A DNA stretch of 64,000 nucleotides, from contig CACBON010000001.1 of assembly GCA_902540805.1 (NCBI GenBank), positions 1-64,000 of the forward strand, in the 5' to 3' direction. Under the pieces are notes generated by a model. The model had not been told where the DNA came from. It worked only from the letters and a program-made list of their open reading frames with translations, and searched no databases. The translations under genes were made by a program, and so were the position numbers. This document shows, piece after piece, positions 38,808 through 48,377 of this stretch. This DNA is from an uncultured Alphaproteobacteria bacterium. GTDB taxonomy: Bacteria > Pseudomonadota > Alphaproteobacteria > Methylaequorales > Methylaequoraceae. Numbering within the stretch: the first letter of the stretch is position 1; the number at the start of each line of letters is the position of its first letter.

Positions 38808-39482
38808 ATGATTTTCCTAATTGTTCTTTTTTCAATATCAATTCTTCCAGTTGTTTGGATCAATTATGTTTTTAAAAAAAATGACAATATTTTACCAAAT
38901 ATGCCCTTTAATGGGATTGAATTTGGGAATCAGCTAATTAAAGAATTGGAATTAAAAGACGTTTGTTTGGAGAAAACCTTAATAGGCGATCACTATGATT
39001 TAGATCAGAAAAAAGTCAAGGTAGGTGAAGATAGACTTAGAAAAAAAAGTTTAACATCTATATCAATTATCTGTCATGAGATAGGTCATGCAATTCAACA
39101 CGCTGAGAACTATACTCCACTGATTACAAGAACAAAACTTGTTAAAAATACTCTATGGATTAATAAAATTGCATTTGCTGTTATTTATATTGGACTACCA
39201 ATAATATTTGCTACAGGTTACCTTCCACTTATTAAAGTATGCATTTTACTTATTCTACTAAGCTTATTTATTGGGGTTATTATTCATCTTGTTACACTTG
39301 AAGTGGAATTAGATGCAAGTTTTAATAAAGCTATGCCAATTATTAAAAAAAAAATTCCAGCCGTTTATCATGATTCATGTCGTTCTATTCTTCGAGCTGC
39401 AGCTTTTACCTATGTAGTTGGTGTATTCAAAAATTTAATATCTTTGAGAATGATATGGACTGTCCTTTCCAGAATTAGGTAA
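38808..39482 (+). CDS. Membrane zinc metallopeptidase, YugP family
   Basis: This 224-aa protein has an N-terminal membrane segment. The zinc motif SIICHEIGHAIQHAEN lies near residue 90, followed by two further hydrophobic segments and the LEVELDASFNKA block with the third ligand. This is the layout of YugP/Zn-peptidase-2 proteins. Biological substrates of the family are poorly known. It is divergent from pqqA copy 1, with 270 nt between the starts. Confidence 0.85.
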   Translation: MIFLIVLFSISILPVVWINYVFKKNDNILPNMPFNGIEFGNQLIKELELKDVCLEKTLIGDHYDLDQKKVKVGEDRLRKKSLTSISIICHEIGHAIQHAENYTPLITRTKLVKNTLWINKIAFAVIYIGLPIIFATGYLPLIKVCILLILLSLFIGVIIHLVTLEVELDASFNKAMPIIKKKIPAVYHDSCRSILRAAAFTYVVGVFKNLISLRMIWTVLSRIR

Positions 39483-39537
39483 TTAAATTAATCTAGTTAG
39501 TAATTCCTTTGTAAACATTTACATTGAAATAAAATTA

Positions 39538-39906
39538 ATGAAAAAGCTATTAATAATGTTTATTTATTCATTTCTATCTTTTGAAGTAATGTCATTTGAT
39601 AATTTAGTTGGAAAGAATCTTATTTGTGAGGGAAAATACCAAGTAATTGGATATGAGTCTTTAAATAATAATGAAGTTGTTAGGCACACATCGTCAAACT
39701 CAGAAAGCGATTATTATAAAAATAATGGTCTTTATGAAATCACTCAAAAATTTATAAAGCTTGATGTAGAAGGTGACATATTTACTAGAGAGATTTTACG
39801 AAAAACTTTAGAACTCTTTATAGGCGTTCATTTAAATAATTCAAAAGTAGGAGACTGCATTTTTTATTCTAGTGACATAAATGAATATTTTAACACGCAT
39901 AATTGA
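39538..39906 (+). CDS. Exported protein of unknown function
   Basis: This 122-aa protein has a signal peptide (KKLLIMFIYSFLSFEVMS). The mature region has two cysteines (LICEGKY and GDCIFYS) that could form a disulfide and is otherwise polar. No family is recognised. It starts 55 nt after the YugP-like gene. Confidence 0.6.
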   Translation: MKKLLIMFIYSFLSFEVMSFDNLVGKNLICEGKYQVIGYESLNNNEVVRHTSSNSESDYYKNNGLYEITQKFIKLDVEGDIFTREILRKTLELFIGVHLNNSKVGDCIFYSSDINEYFNTHN

Positions 39907-40010
39907 TTGGTTACGATAGATTGGTTCATTTAAATTATTTATTGAATAAAAAAGAGCACAAAGTTTTTCGTAATTGCGTTAACTATAACAAGCTATAAAA
40001 TTAAGAGGTA

Positions 40011-40874
40011 ATGAAAATTTTTTCTAAACGACAGGTTTATCATGCCTTATCTTTGTTATTTTTTATCATTTTAGTAACGGCTTGTTCAAGTACCCGACTA
40101 ATCTATTCATTTACAGATAAATTCATCAAAGATGAGATTAATTACTTTCTATATTTGGATGAAGAAGAAAAATTACAGATGAATCAGCAAGTTTCAGAAA
40201 TGATAAATTGGCACAGAACATCAATGATGCCAAGTTATGCTTCCTATCTAGATAATATTGCAGATGCATTAGAAGTGGGACAATATGATGCAAAAAAAAT
40301 AACTATAATTATTGATGAAGGGCGTACTCTCATTGAAGATACTATTGTTGGTTTGACACCATATGCATCAAGGTTTCTTATTCGAATAAATAATGATGAA
40401 GCTATCGAATTTATGAAAAAGCAAATGTTGATGCGTCAACAAGAGCGCATAATCAAACTTTCGGAACCAAGAGAAATAAGATATAACGATCGTTTTGATA
40501 AGTTAACTAAAAATTTTAAAAGATTTTTTGGAGATCTAACAAATGCTCAAATTGAAATGCTAGAAACCCATTCGCATGAAACGCTTAATGACTCTAGGGT
40601 TCGTTTGCATAACAGGACACTACGTCAAAAAGTATTCGTAAGATTTATGAAATCTCATCCAAATGAAGCAGAGCTTAATTCTTATTTAAACAAACTCTTG
40701 ATAAGAGGCCATGAAATTATAAATCCCAATTATAAAGATTTTTCTCAAGCTTCACTATCTCGTTTCAAGATACTTTTAATAAAAATGTTAGCAATTTCGT
40801 CGGACAAACAACGAAATGTGATGATTGATAAACTTCGCAGTTATGCAAGGGAATTTAATACCATTTCCAAATGA
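40011..40874 (+). CDS. DUF6279-type lipoprotein
   Basis: This 287-aa protein has a lipoprotein signal with the lipobox LVTAC (cysteine near residue 25). The mature part begins SSTRLIYSFTDKFIKDEINYFLYLDEEEK and is an all-helical domain as in DUF6279 proteins. Arginine/CGT codon use is somewhat richer in G+C than in nearby genes. The function of the family is unknown. It is probably anchored in the inner or outer membrane. Confidence 0.82.
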   Translation: MKIFSKRQVYHALSLLFFIILVTACSSTRLIYSFTDKFIKDEINYFLYLDEEEKLQMNQQVSEMINWHRTSMMPSYASYLDNIADALEVGQYDAKKITIIIDEGRTLIEDTIVGLTPYASRFLIRINNDEAIEFMKKQMLMRQQERIIKLSEPREIRYNDRFDKLTKNFKRFFGDLTNAQIEMLETHSHETLNDSRVRLHNRTLRQKVFVRFMKSHPNEAELNSYLNKLLIRGHEIINPNYKDFSQASLSRFKILLIKMLAISSDKQRNVMIDKLRSYAREFNTISK

Positions 40875-41313
40875 AATATTAAAGATTTATTAGACTAAAC
40901 TAGAATTAATGGTGAAATATTTTTCGAAGAAAAATATCTAAGTTATGTCAATAGAATTCCTAGGTAAATAATTGATTTTATTTATTTTTATTTAAAATTA
41001 GATAAATAATCAATCCAAGGAAGAAGATTATTAATAGAACGCCTCTACCGTAAGCTAGATTCTCAAGCACTTCCATACTATTTAGAAATAGTTAAAATTT
41101 GAAGAAGTTCTATGTTTTATGCTATTTTTAGTTTAAATTCATAATGTTTTAAGTCTGAAATTAAAAATTCAGCAAGCAAGTTTTAAAAATTTTAAATAAA
41201 GGTAATTCAAAAGAAACAATATATAAATTAATAAAACTATTTAATGCAATTTAGTTATAGTAATTATTTAAAATTTTATACTAATAAGATTTCTTTTCAT
41301 TAAATATAAGAAT
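40875..41313. other. Intergenic region before the dioxygenase gene
   Basis: These 439 bases separate the lipoprotein gene from the phytanoyl-CoA-dioxygenase-like gene. The only coding signal is the 32-codon minus-strand frame at 40978-41076, listed separately. The rest is AT-rich sequence without a clear terminator or operator. Confidence 0.6.
40978..41076 (-). CDS. Possible 32-aa single-span membrane peptide
   Basis: The frame is below the ORF-track cutoff. It encodes a short N-terminus (MEVLENLAYGRG), one strongly hydrophobic helix (VLLIIFFLGLIIYLIL) and a basic end (NKNK), which is the usual form of a small inner-membrane protein with its C-terminus inside. No ribosome binding site is visible before the ATG, so the call rests on composition alone. 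Confidence 0.4.
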   Translation of the reverse strand: MEVLENLAYGRGVLLIIFFLGLIIYLILNKNK

Positions 41314-42327
41314 ATGACTGAAAACATAAATTTAAAGAAAAAAACTGATTTTAAATCCAGCGAATCAAGCACGGGTGAGAATAAGCAATGGGATAAGGAT
41401 AATCAGGCTTGGTGGGATTGGTATGTTTCTCTGGCTGATAACTCAAATTCTAAAACCAAGGAGGTTCTGTTAGAACTGCCTGAACCACAAAATATAAAAG
41501 ATGCATCAAAAATTGATTTAAAACAGCAACTCTCAGAACCTTACAACCTAACAACAAAGGATATATCAAATTTTCAAAAAAACGGTTTTATTAAGTTAAA
41601 GAACGTTTTAACACCAGTTGCAATTCAACTTTTAAGACATGAAATCCTATCGCTTTTAAAAAAGACATTTGAAAATTACAATGAAAATAAAAAAAATCGT
41701 TTTTTGAGTCTTGAAATGATGTGGTTAAAAAATACTTTAATCAAAGAATTTGTTTTAAGTTCACGTATTGCAAAGATTTGTGCTGAATTACTGTCAGTAA
41801 AAAAAATTCGTCTTTATCATGATAACGCCTTAGTTAAAGAATCAGGCTGTGGGCGTACACCCTGGCATTATGATGATCATCATTTTCCATTAGAAACCAA
41901 TGATGTGGTAACGGCGTGGATTCCTGCTCAAGCAATCCCGATTGAGATGGGTCCTCTAACTTTTGCAAAGCCATTAGAGGTTTATAAACTTGTAGAAAAT
42001 ATTGAATTTAACGAATTTGATACAAGTTACGATAAAAAAATAAGTGATATTTTTAAAAAAGAGCAAGTTTCAATTGTTGAAGAACCTTTTGAATTAGGTG
42101 AAGTAAGTTTTCATCATAATCTTAGTTTCCACACTGCCTCTGAAAATAAAACAACTCAAAGTCGAATTGTTTTAGCCAATACCTATTTTGCAGATGGTGC
42201 GCGTGTTGTGAATAACCCTACTATGATCTCAGGAGATTGGAAAAAATTTATTCCTGCAACTAATCCAGGTGAGATTGTCTCAAGTAATTTAAACCCAATT
42301 TGTTGGCCGGCAAATAAACAAGTTTAG
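41314..42327 (+). CDS. Phytanoyl-CoA dioxygenase (PhyH) family oxygenase
   Basis: This 337-aa Fe(II)/2-oxoglutarate-dependent oxygenase has a metal triad made of the H-x-D in PWHYDDHHFP (about residue 189) and the distal histidine in SFHTASENKT. An arginine (SRIVLAN) is placed to bind 2-oxoglutarate. An unusual N-terminal region of ~80 residues contains QAWWDWYVSLADN. Family members hydroxylate diverse small molecules. The adjacent methyltransferase (13 nt away) and transporters point to a small-molecule pathway, substrate unknown. Confidence 0.86.
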   Translation: MTENINLKKKTDFKSSESSTGENKQWDKDNQAWWDWYVSLADNSNSKTKEVLLELPEPQNIKDASKIDLKQQLSEPYNLTTKDISNFQKNGFIKLKNVLTPVAIQLLRHEILSLLKKTFENYNENKKNRFLSLEMMWLKNTLIKEFVLSSRIAKICAELLSVKKIRLYHDNALVKESGCGRTPWHYDDHHFPLETNDVVTAWIPAQAIPIEMGPLTFAKPLEVYKLVENIEFNEFDTSYDKKISDIFKKEQVSIVEEPFELGEVSFHHNLSFHTASENKTTQSRIVLANTYFADGARVVNNPTMISGDWKKFIPATNPGEIVSSNLNPICWPANKQV

Positions 42328-42340
42328 TCTAAAAAATTTA

Positions 42341-43270
42341 ATGCTCTTCAAAAATAACTATAAAAACTTTAATTCATCATGGATGAATAAAATAGATTCA
42401 GGTGAAAACCCAAATAGTCAAGATTTATTAGATCATCTTCATACTATCCACAATAGATATGCGGGTTTTACTGAAAAGATTGCAACCAGTTGTTGTGATT
42501 CAAATGGAAAGAATAGCTATGAATTACTAATTGATACTATCAATCCAAATTCTCATATCGATATTCTTGATTTAGCATGCGGAAGTGGGGTCCTTTTAGA
42601 GTATTGTAATAAACGTTTTCCATTTAACGTCAAACTTTCCGGAGTGGATATGAATGATAACGAACTTAAACTCGCACGGACCAGACTTCATGATCAAGAT
42701 GTAGATTTTTATAACGCAAAAGCTCAAAAATTAAACTTTATCAAAGATGCTTCAAAAGACGTTATATTTTGTCATTGGGCTTTAACTTTAATGGATCCTT
42801 TAGTTCCAGTGTTAAAAACTATTAAAAGGATACTTAAAAATCAGGGAGTTTTTTCTGCAATTGTTGATGGAGATTTACATTCTGCAACTGGATATTTAGA
42901 AATCCACAACATAATATATAAATTTGTTCAAAAAATATTTCCTAATTATGGATTGTTAGAGTTAGGTGATCCAAGGGTTAGATCTTTAAAAACTTTAGAT
43001 GAACTCGTTAAAAAAATATTTTTTGACTGTGAAATAAATATTACCCCTCATGTGCTTTCTTTTAAACAAACCCCAGAAGTGTTAGCTAAAGAAGTTTCAG
43101 GTTTTTTCTACGCTTCACTAGTTCTATCGTCCAAGCATTATGAGATTTTAGTATCAGAACTTTCAGATTACTTTGATAAGACTTCAGTTGATGGTTTTAG
43201 TGAGTTTAATCTTCCAGTAAATCGATTAGTAGTAAAGAAGACTTCAAAAATCTGCTCTCTAAAAAAATAA
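42341..43270 (+). CDS. Class I SAM-dependent methyltransferase
   Basis: This 309-aa protein has motif I DILDLACGSGVLLEYC (about residue 75), the acidic motif II GVDMNDNELKLAR, and motif IV DVIFCHWALTLMDP. An N-terminal helical region and a ~100-residue C-terminal cap surround the Rossmann core. It lies between the PhyH-like oxygenase and an SSS transporter with short gaps on both sides. The acceptor molecule is not predictable. Confidence 0.85.
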   Translation: MLFKNNYKNFNSSWMNKIDSGENPNSQDLLDHLHTIHNRYAGFTEKIATSCCDSNGKNSYELLIDTINPNSHIDILDLACGSGVLLEYCNKRFPFNVKLSGVDMNDNELKLARTRLHDQDVDFYNAKAQKLNFIKDASKDVIFCHWALTLMDPLVPVLKTIKRILKNQGVFSAIVDGDLHSATGYLEIHNIIYKFVQKIFPNYGLLELGDPRVRSLKTLDELVKKIFFDCEINITPHVLSFKQTPEVLAKEVSGFFYASLVLSSKHYEILVSELSDYFDKTSVDGFSEFNLPVNRLVVKKTSKICSLKK

Positions 43271-43277
43271 TATCTTC

Positions 43278-44675
43278 ATGATATTTTTTAGTTTTTGTTT
43301 ATTTCTTTTCTTTTTTACGTTGATTGGATCTTTGTCAGTTCTTAAGAAAAAAAATACGTCTCTTGACTATCTCCTTGCAAATCAGGAAGTTAAACCATGG
43401 TTGGCAGCTATATCAGCCATCGCAACATCAAATAGTGGATACATGTTTATTGGTCAGATTGGGTTTACATATGTTTATGGTTTGCAATCTGTTTGGCTAA
43501 TGTTTGGATTGATTTTTGGTGATTTTGTTTCATCGCTTTTTGTGCATAAAAATTTAAGGAAGAAATCACAGGAATTAAAGGTTGTAAGTTTTGCTAATTT
43601 GGTAAGCCAATGGCATGGCAAAAATTATAAATATGTACAATTGTTTGGTGGATTAATCATTCTTATTTTTTTATCTACATATGCAGCAGCTCAGCTTAAT
43701 GCTGGAAGTAAGTCGATGCATGTTATATTTGGTTTAGATTATAGACTAGGTGCCATAATCGGTGGAGTTATTGTATTACTTTATTGTTTTTCAGGAGGAA
43801 TAAGAGCTTCTATTTGGACGGATGCTGCTCAATCTTTTGTAATGATAGTTGCCATGTTTTTAATGGTTTTTTTTGGAATCAAAGAAGTAGGGGGGATTTC
43901 TATCTTCATTGATGAATTACACAAAATATCTCCAGATTATATGAAATGGTTCCCATCAACAAATTTTTCAGGATTTTTACTAGCTCCATACATGTTCATT
44001 ATCGGTTGGTTTTTCTCAGGTGTGGGTGTAATAGGTCAACCTCACGTTATGGTAAGATTTATGACAATTGATAGTACTAAAAATATACCAAAAACAAGAA
44101 TATATTATTACACTTGGTATACTTTATTCTATTTATTTTCCATTTTAGCGGCTTTTGTTGCAAGATTACTAATCCCAGAAACTAATAATATAGACCCAGA
44201 ATTAGCATTACCAACTTTAGCACAAAATTTACTGCCTGAATTTTTTGTTGGAGTAATCTTAGCTGGTATTTTTGCTGCCACAATGTCAACAGCAGATTCT
44301 CAAATACTTGCTTGTACTGCATCAATTACAAACGATCTTTCATTGAATAAAAAAAACAATTATTTAATAAATAAATTGGCAACTTTAATTATCACAGTCT
44401 TTGTTGTTACAATTGCAATAAATGATAATAAAAATGTTTTCAACCTTGTATTAATGTCATGGTCAACATTAGCTTGTTGCTTTTCTCCCTTACTAATAAT
44501 TAACTCACTAAAGCAAAAAATTTCTGAATTTTCATCATTAATGATGATGATTATTCCATTAATAACATTAATTGTATGGAGACATTACGAACTAAATACT
44601 TATGTATACGAGGTAGCTCCAGGTATAATGTCTGGAATTCTTACTTTTTTTGTTTTTAAACTATTAAGAAAATAA
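43278..44675 (+). CDS. Sodium:solute symporter (SSS family, PutP-like)
   Basis: This 465-aa protein has about 12-13 membrane helices. Family hallmarks are ISAIATSNSGYMFIGQIG in helix 2, CFSGGIRASIWTDAAQ in the middle, and GIFAATMSTADSQILACTASI late in the sequence, which holds the Na2-site serine/threonine. PutP-like proteins import proline or related zwitterions. It starts 7 nt after the methyltransferase gene, so uptake of the pathway's substrate is a reasonable inference. Confidence 0.9.
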   Translation: MIFFSFCLFLFFFTLIGSLSVLKKKNTSLDYLLANQEVKPWLAAISAIATSNSGYMFIGQIGFTYVYGLQSVWLMFGLIFGDFVSSLFVHKNLRKKSQELKVVSFANLVSQWHGKNYKYVQLFGGLIILIFLSTYAAAQLNAGSKSMHVIFGLDYRLGAIIGGVIVLLYCFSGGIRASIWTDAAQSFVMIVAMFLMVFFGIKEVGGISIFIDELHKISPDYMKWFPSTNFSGFLLAPYMFIIGWFFSGVGVIGQPHVMVRFMTIDSTKNIPKTRIYYYTWYTLFYLFSILAAFVARLLIPETNNIDPELALPTLAQNLLPEFFVGVILAGIFAATMSTADSQILACTASITNDLSLNKKNNYLINKLATLIITVFVVTIAINDNKNVFNLVLMSWSTLACCFSPLLIINSLKQKISEFSSLMMMIIPLITLIVWRHYELNTYVYEVAPGIMSGILTFFVFKLLRK

Positions 44676-44707
44676 CATCAGTTCGAGCTGCTAAATACTA
44701 ATGAGTT

Positions 44708-45943
44708 TTATGAAGGAGGGGATCGAGAAATTAAAAGATTAGGTGTTAATATTGCAAAAATAATTGAGCAAATAAAGATATAAATTACAAATATAATAAA
44801 TTGGATTTCCAATGTTACACCTATGTCTAATAATAATCCCATGAGTGCTGGAGAGATTGAAGTAGCAAGCACAACCATAGAAAAAAACATAGATCTGATT
44901 GAACCTATATAATTAATTCCATAAAGTTCGACCCACAGAGTACTTATGACAATAGTTGCTGATCCAGCAGATGCCCCCATTAAGATCATAAATATAGGAA
45001 TAACAAATGCCTTGTCAATACTCGCTATTAAGATCAAACCAAATGCAAGCGGTAACAAAAAAAAACGCAATAAATGCACTGTGCCGAATCTATCGATTAT
45101 CCATCCTGCCCCAAAAGTTACCCCAATTACACTTAACGCAAAAAAAGGGTAGGAGGATGCTAGAAGTGTAATCGACCAAGATTTTGTTTCAATCAAATGA
45201 ATCTGATGAAAAAAAACTCCAGTAACTATGAAGGGAGAAGCAAGTAATCCAGGAAGAACCTGATAAAAACGTAAATCTTTTAAGACTTGTGATCGATTCC
45301 AAGAATCAATTAATTTTTTTTTTGATTTTGTTTGTTCACTATTATACGAATCATGCTTATTTAATTGTATGTGTCTTCCAAGCCAGTAAACTAAAGGTAA
45401 AAAAATAATTATTATACACGTACCTATTCCAATCCAGATTTCTCGCCATGTGTACTGAAATAAAAAGAAAGTAATGATAGATGGTAATAGTGCCTCTCCA
45501 ATAGGATGTCCCATTAGTGCAACACTTAAAGCTCTTCCTCTTTTCTTTGAAAACCAGCGGGCCATCGCGGTTACTGCTATATGACTAATCATACTTTGAC
45601 CAAACAAGCGAAGACCTAATAAAGACAAGAAAAGTATGAGAAGTGTTTCAGCACTTGATAAAAGAAATGAAAATCCGCTTAATATTCCTATTGTTATTAA
45701 TCCAAGAACAGTCAAATTTAATTGGTCTGTAAGTTTTCCTAACCAAAAAAAAAGTATAGCACTTGTTAGTGTTGCAACGGAATAAAGTATTCCAAACATT
45801 CCATGAGAGAGATTAAATGCATTTCTTATTTCTCCAGAGAAAAGAGAAATAAAGAAAGTTTGACCAACGCTCGAGCTAAAAATTAAAAATAAACCTAGAC
45901 TAAGTTCTGGTGTAGTAGCGAGTAAAATTCGTTTTATCAACAT
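44708..45943 (-). CDS. Major facilitator superfamily transporter
   Basis: This 411-aa protein has 12 predicted helices. The between-helix-2-and-3 motif GKLTDQLN and the second-half equivalent GWIIDRFGT are MFS-typical. The overall pattern resembles monocarboxylate/oxalate-formate antiporter-like MFS proteins, but specificity is not determinable. It converges on the SSS gene with a 32-nt gap. A methyltransferase gene lies 65 nt upstream on the same strand. Confidence 0.88.
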   Translation of the reverse strand: MLIKRILLATTPELSLGLFLIFSSSVGQTFFISLFSGEIRNAFNLSHGMFGILYSVATLTSAILFFWLGKLTDQLNLTVLGLITIGILSGFSFLLSSAETLLILFLSLLGLRLFGQSMISHIAVTAMARWFSKKRGRALSVALMGHPIGEALLPSIITFFLFQYTWREIWIGIGTCIIIIFLPLVYWLGRHIQLNKHDSYNSEQTKSKKKLIDSWNRSQVLKDLRFYQVLPGLLASPFIVTGVFFHQIHLIETKSWSITLLASSYPFFALSVIGVTFGAGWIIDRFGTVHLLRFFLLPLAFGLILIASIDKAFVIPIFMILMGASAGSATIVISTLWVELYGINYIGSIRSMFFSMVVLATSISPALMGLLLDIGVTLEIQFIIFVIYIFICSIIFAILTPNLLISRSPPS

Positions 45944-46008
45944 GTATTAAAAATTATGATTACTTTCTCACATTCGAAATCTAGAAAAAATTCTTTTATT
46001 CATAAAAA

Positions 46009-46845
46009 TTAATCTTTCGATAGAAAAATCATCATTACTTCTTGCTTAAATCGCCATTGTCCATCTTTGATACAATTATCTAGATATGGTCCAGTAATCG
46101 AATTTTTGAGCATTTTCTCAAAGTCAATTGTATCATCAAAGACACAACGCTGCAGATATCCTTCAACTTGCAAGTATGCTCTCTCTGAAACACCATTTTC
46201 GTAAATAATTTTCTCAACTCTATGAGGAATACCAATCTCTTTTAGTATTTGTAAAATTTGTTCAGAACTTGAATACGGTTCTCCAGAACCACCCTTGAAG
46301 CCATTTAAATAATGTCTGTAAAATTGAAGGTAATGAGATTTTTCACTTGCATGAGCAATAAAACCGGATCTAGCCATTCCAAAAATAAAACGTTTTAAAG
46401 CCTTTTTAAGTTCGTTTTTTGGAATTGCGTAAAGAGCGTGCGTTGCCCAGATAATGTCATAAGTTTCTCGCTCACAAGAAAATTCTTGTAAAGTAGTTTC
46501 AAACTCTGAACTAGTTTTAAATGGTGACTTAATGACCTTCCGTGCTTCTGCAATTGAAAATGAAGACGGATCAAGTAATGAATATTCCACCGGTAAAATT
46601 TTTGCTTTTGACAAATCAGCATTTTTTACTAGTGCTGAAGGAAATTTACCTGAACCACAGGCAATATCTAGAAGTCTTAGTCCACGCTTACCAATATTAG
46701 CTTGATGCATTTCAAACCATTCTTTCCAGTTAAATCTCTCTGCTAAATGTTTATAATCAATAGAGGCAAGAGTGTAAAAATTTTGCATTTCATTGCGACT
46801 TGATTCACTCCAATGTTCACAACTTCGCATAAATGTATCTTTCAT
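46009..46845 (-). CDS. Class I SAM-dependent methyltransferase
   Basis: This 278-aa protein has motif I LLDIACGSGKFPSAL (about residue 60), then an acidic post-motif and IIWATHALYAIP. The N-terminus (SCEHWSESSRNEMQNFYTL) and the C-terminal half are unlike the methyltransferase at 42341, so they are not recent duplicates. It should be transcribed with the MFS gene. The acceptor is unknown. Confidence 0.82.
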   Translation of the reverse strand: MKDTFMRSCEHWSESSRNEMQNFYTLASIDYKHLAERFNWKEWFEMHQANIGKRGLRLLDIACGSGKFPSALVKNADLSKAKILPVEYSLLDPSSFSIAEARKVIKSPFKTSSEFETTLQEFSCERETYDIIWATHALYAIPKNELKKALKRFIFGMARSGFIAHASEKSHYLQFYRHYLNGFKGGSGEPYSSSEQILQILKEIGIPHRVEKIIYENGVSERAYLQVEGYLQRCVFDDTIDFEKMLKNSITGPYLDNCIKDGQWRFKQEVMMIFLSKD

Positions 46846-47220
46846 CTATTTAATCCCTTAAAATTTATCTAAATTAGATCTAGTGATCGTAACTTGTTGT
46901 TTCACCTTAGACAACTCTATCGGTGAATATAATTAAACAAGAATGAAGTGATAGTAAAAAATTCATAATGAAGAAACAACGAGGAGATGTATTGTTTTAT
47001 ATGATGTCAAAGAAAATCAAAAACTCGAATGAGTATATGTTGATAGTATATTAAATGAGACGCATTTGTCAAACTATTTTTTTTAAGTCATTGACATCAT
47101 ATTCTTTTTTTTTAACCAGCGAATTATTCATCTTTTATTCCTTATCAATGAAAAAACATATTATGTTGAGAGTATTTGAGGCATTAGTATAATAAAATAT
47201 TAAATGTTTATAGATAATAG
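46846..47220. other. Intergenic region between divergent methyltransferase and hydrolase genes
   Basis: These 375 bases should hold both divergent promoters. The only coding signal is a 20-codon minus-strand frame at 47069-47131 with an upstream AAGGA, listed separately. No Zur-type or LexA-type site was seen. Confidence 0.6.
47069..47131 (-). CDS. Possible 20-aa peptide
   Basis: The frame MNNSLVKKKEYDV... has an AAGGA ribosome-binding-like sequence at normal spacing before the ATG and ends at TGA. It is charged and has no hydrophobic segment. It could be a leader or an unrelated micro-protein. The small size makes chance likely. Confidence 0.25.
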   Translation of the reverse strand: MNNSLVKKKEYDVNDLKKIV

Positions 47221-48369
47221 ATGAATAGAAGAAAATTTATTGAATATTCAATAAAAACAATTGCTCTGGCATCAGCACCAGTAATTAATTTTTTTCCTAA
47301 AGTAAATATATCCGAAGATGAAAAAAAGTTACCTTGGAGCAGTAATACATTCAAATTTCCATTGGAGAACTTTAAGCTTCAAAGTGGAGAAACTTTAAAC
47401 AATGCCTTTTTGTTAGTTAACGTTAATGGTGAATTAAATAAATTAAAAAGTAACGCAATTATATTTGCTACTTGTTTTGCAGGAAGCCACAAATTTAATC
47501 AGATGGCATATGGAATTAATAGAGCGCTAAATCCACTTAAATATTGCATTATAACACCAAACTTATTTTGCAGTGGTTATTCGTCTTCTCCGAGTAATAC
47601 TAGCCCTCTTCAAGATGGCCCAAGATTTCCCTCTGTTACATATTACGACAATATAAATGCACAAAATAAACTTATATCAGAATACTTCGGTATTACGAAC
47701 CCACTTATGTATTTGGGGTTTTCTATGGGCGCTCAGCAGGCTTTTCACTGGGGTGCATTACATGGAGAAAAAACCGGTGGTATAATTCCCTTATGTGGAA
47801 CTGCAAAAACTACAACACAGAATTGGATAACTTTAGAGGGATGTAAGTTAGCTTTACAATCAGATGTTAATTATAATAACGGTGATTATAGTTCACCTCC
47901 AAAAAAAGGTTTAAAGGCTTTTTCTAGAAATTATACATCAACTTTATTTGATAAAGAAGGATATGAAGAGGGGTTACATCTTAATTTATTTGATGGATTT
48001 GAAGATACTGAGTCATACTTAAATTTCATGGATACTTTTTTTGGAAGTATTGATACTAATGATTTATTAGGCATGTTGAATACTTGGCAAATGGGAGATA
48101 TAGGAAAGCATGAAAAATTCAACAACAATACAAAAGAAGCTCTTGCAAATATAAAGTGTCCAGCTCTAGTTATGCCAAGTTCAACTGATTTATCTTTTCC
48201 AGCACGAAATAATATTCCTGAGGTTAAAGAAATGCCAAACGCTGAACTAAAAGTTATAAATACAAAACATGGCCATTTAGCCGGTGGGATGTCAACTACG
48301 TTAACTTCTCAAAAAGATGTAACTTTTATCGATAAAAACATAAGAGAATTTTTAAAAAAAATTACCTAA
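47221..48369 (+). CDS. Tat-exported alpha/beta hydrolase, homoserine O-acetyltransferase-like
   Basis: This 382-aa protein starts with a twin-arginine-type signal (MNRRKFIEYSIKTIALASAPV). The hydrolase core follows MetX-type layout: nucleophile elbow LGFSMGAQQAFHW near residue 160, an acid in the ALVMPSSTDLSFP region, and the histidine in TKHGHLAGG. Cytoplasmic MetX makes O-acetylhomoserine. An exported version is unlikely to do so and is more likely an esterase or acyltransferase in the periplasm. Confidence 0.8.
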   Translation: MNRRKFIEYSIKTIALASAPVINFFPKVNISEDEKKLPWSSNTFKFPLENFKLQSGETLNNAFLLVNVNGELNKLKSNAIIFATCFAGSHKFNQMAYGINRALNPLKYCIITPNLFCSGYSSSPSNTSPLQDGPRFPSVTYYDNINAQNKLISEYFGITNPLMYLGFSMGAQQAFHWGALHGEKTGGIIPLCGTAKTTTQNWITLEGCKLALQSDVNYNNGDYSSPPKKGLKAFSRNYTSTLFDKEGYEEGLHLNLFDGFEDTESYLNFMDTFFGSIDTNDLLGMLNTWQMGDIGKHEKFNNNTKEALANIKCPALVMPSSTDLSFPARNNIPEVKEMPNAELKVINTKHGHLAGGMSTTLTSQKDVTFIDKNIREFLKKIT

Positions 48370-48377
48370 ATAAATTT

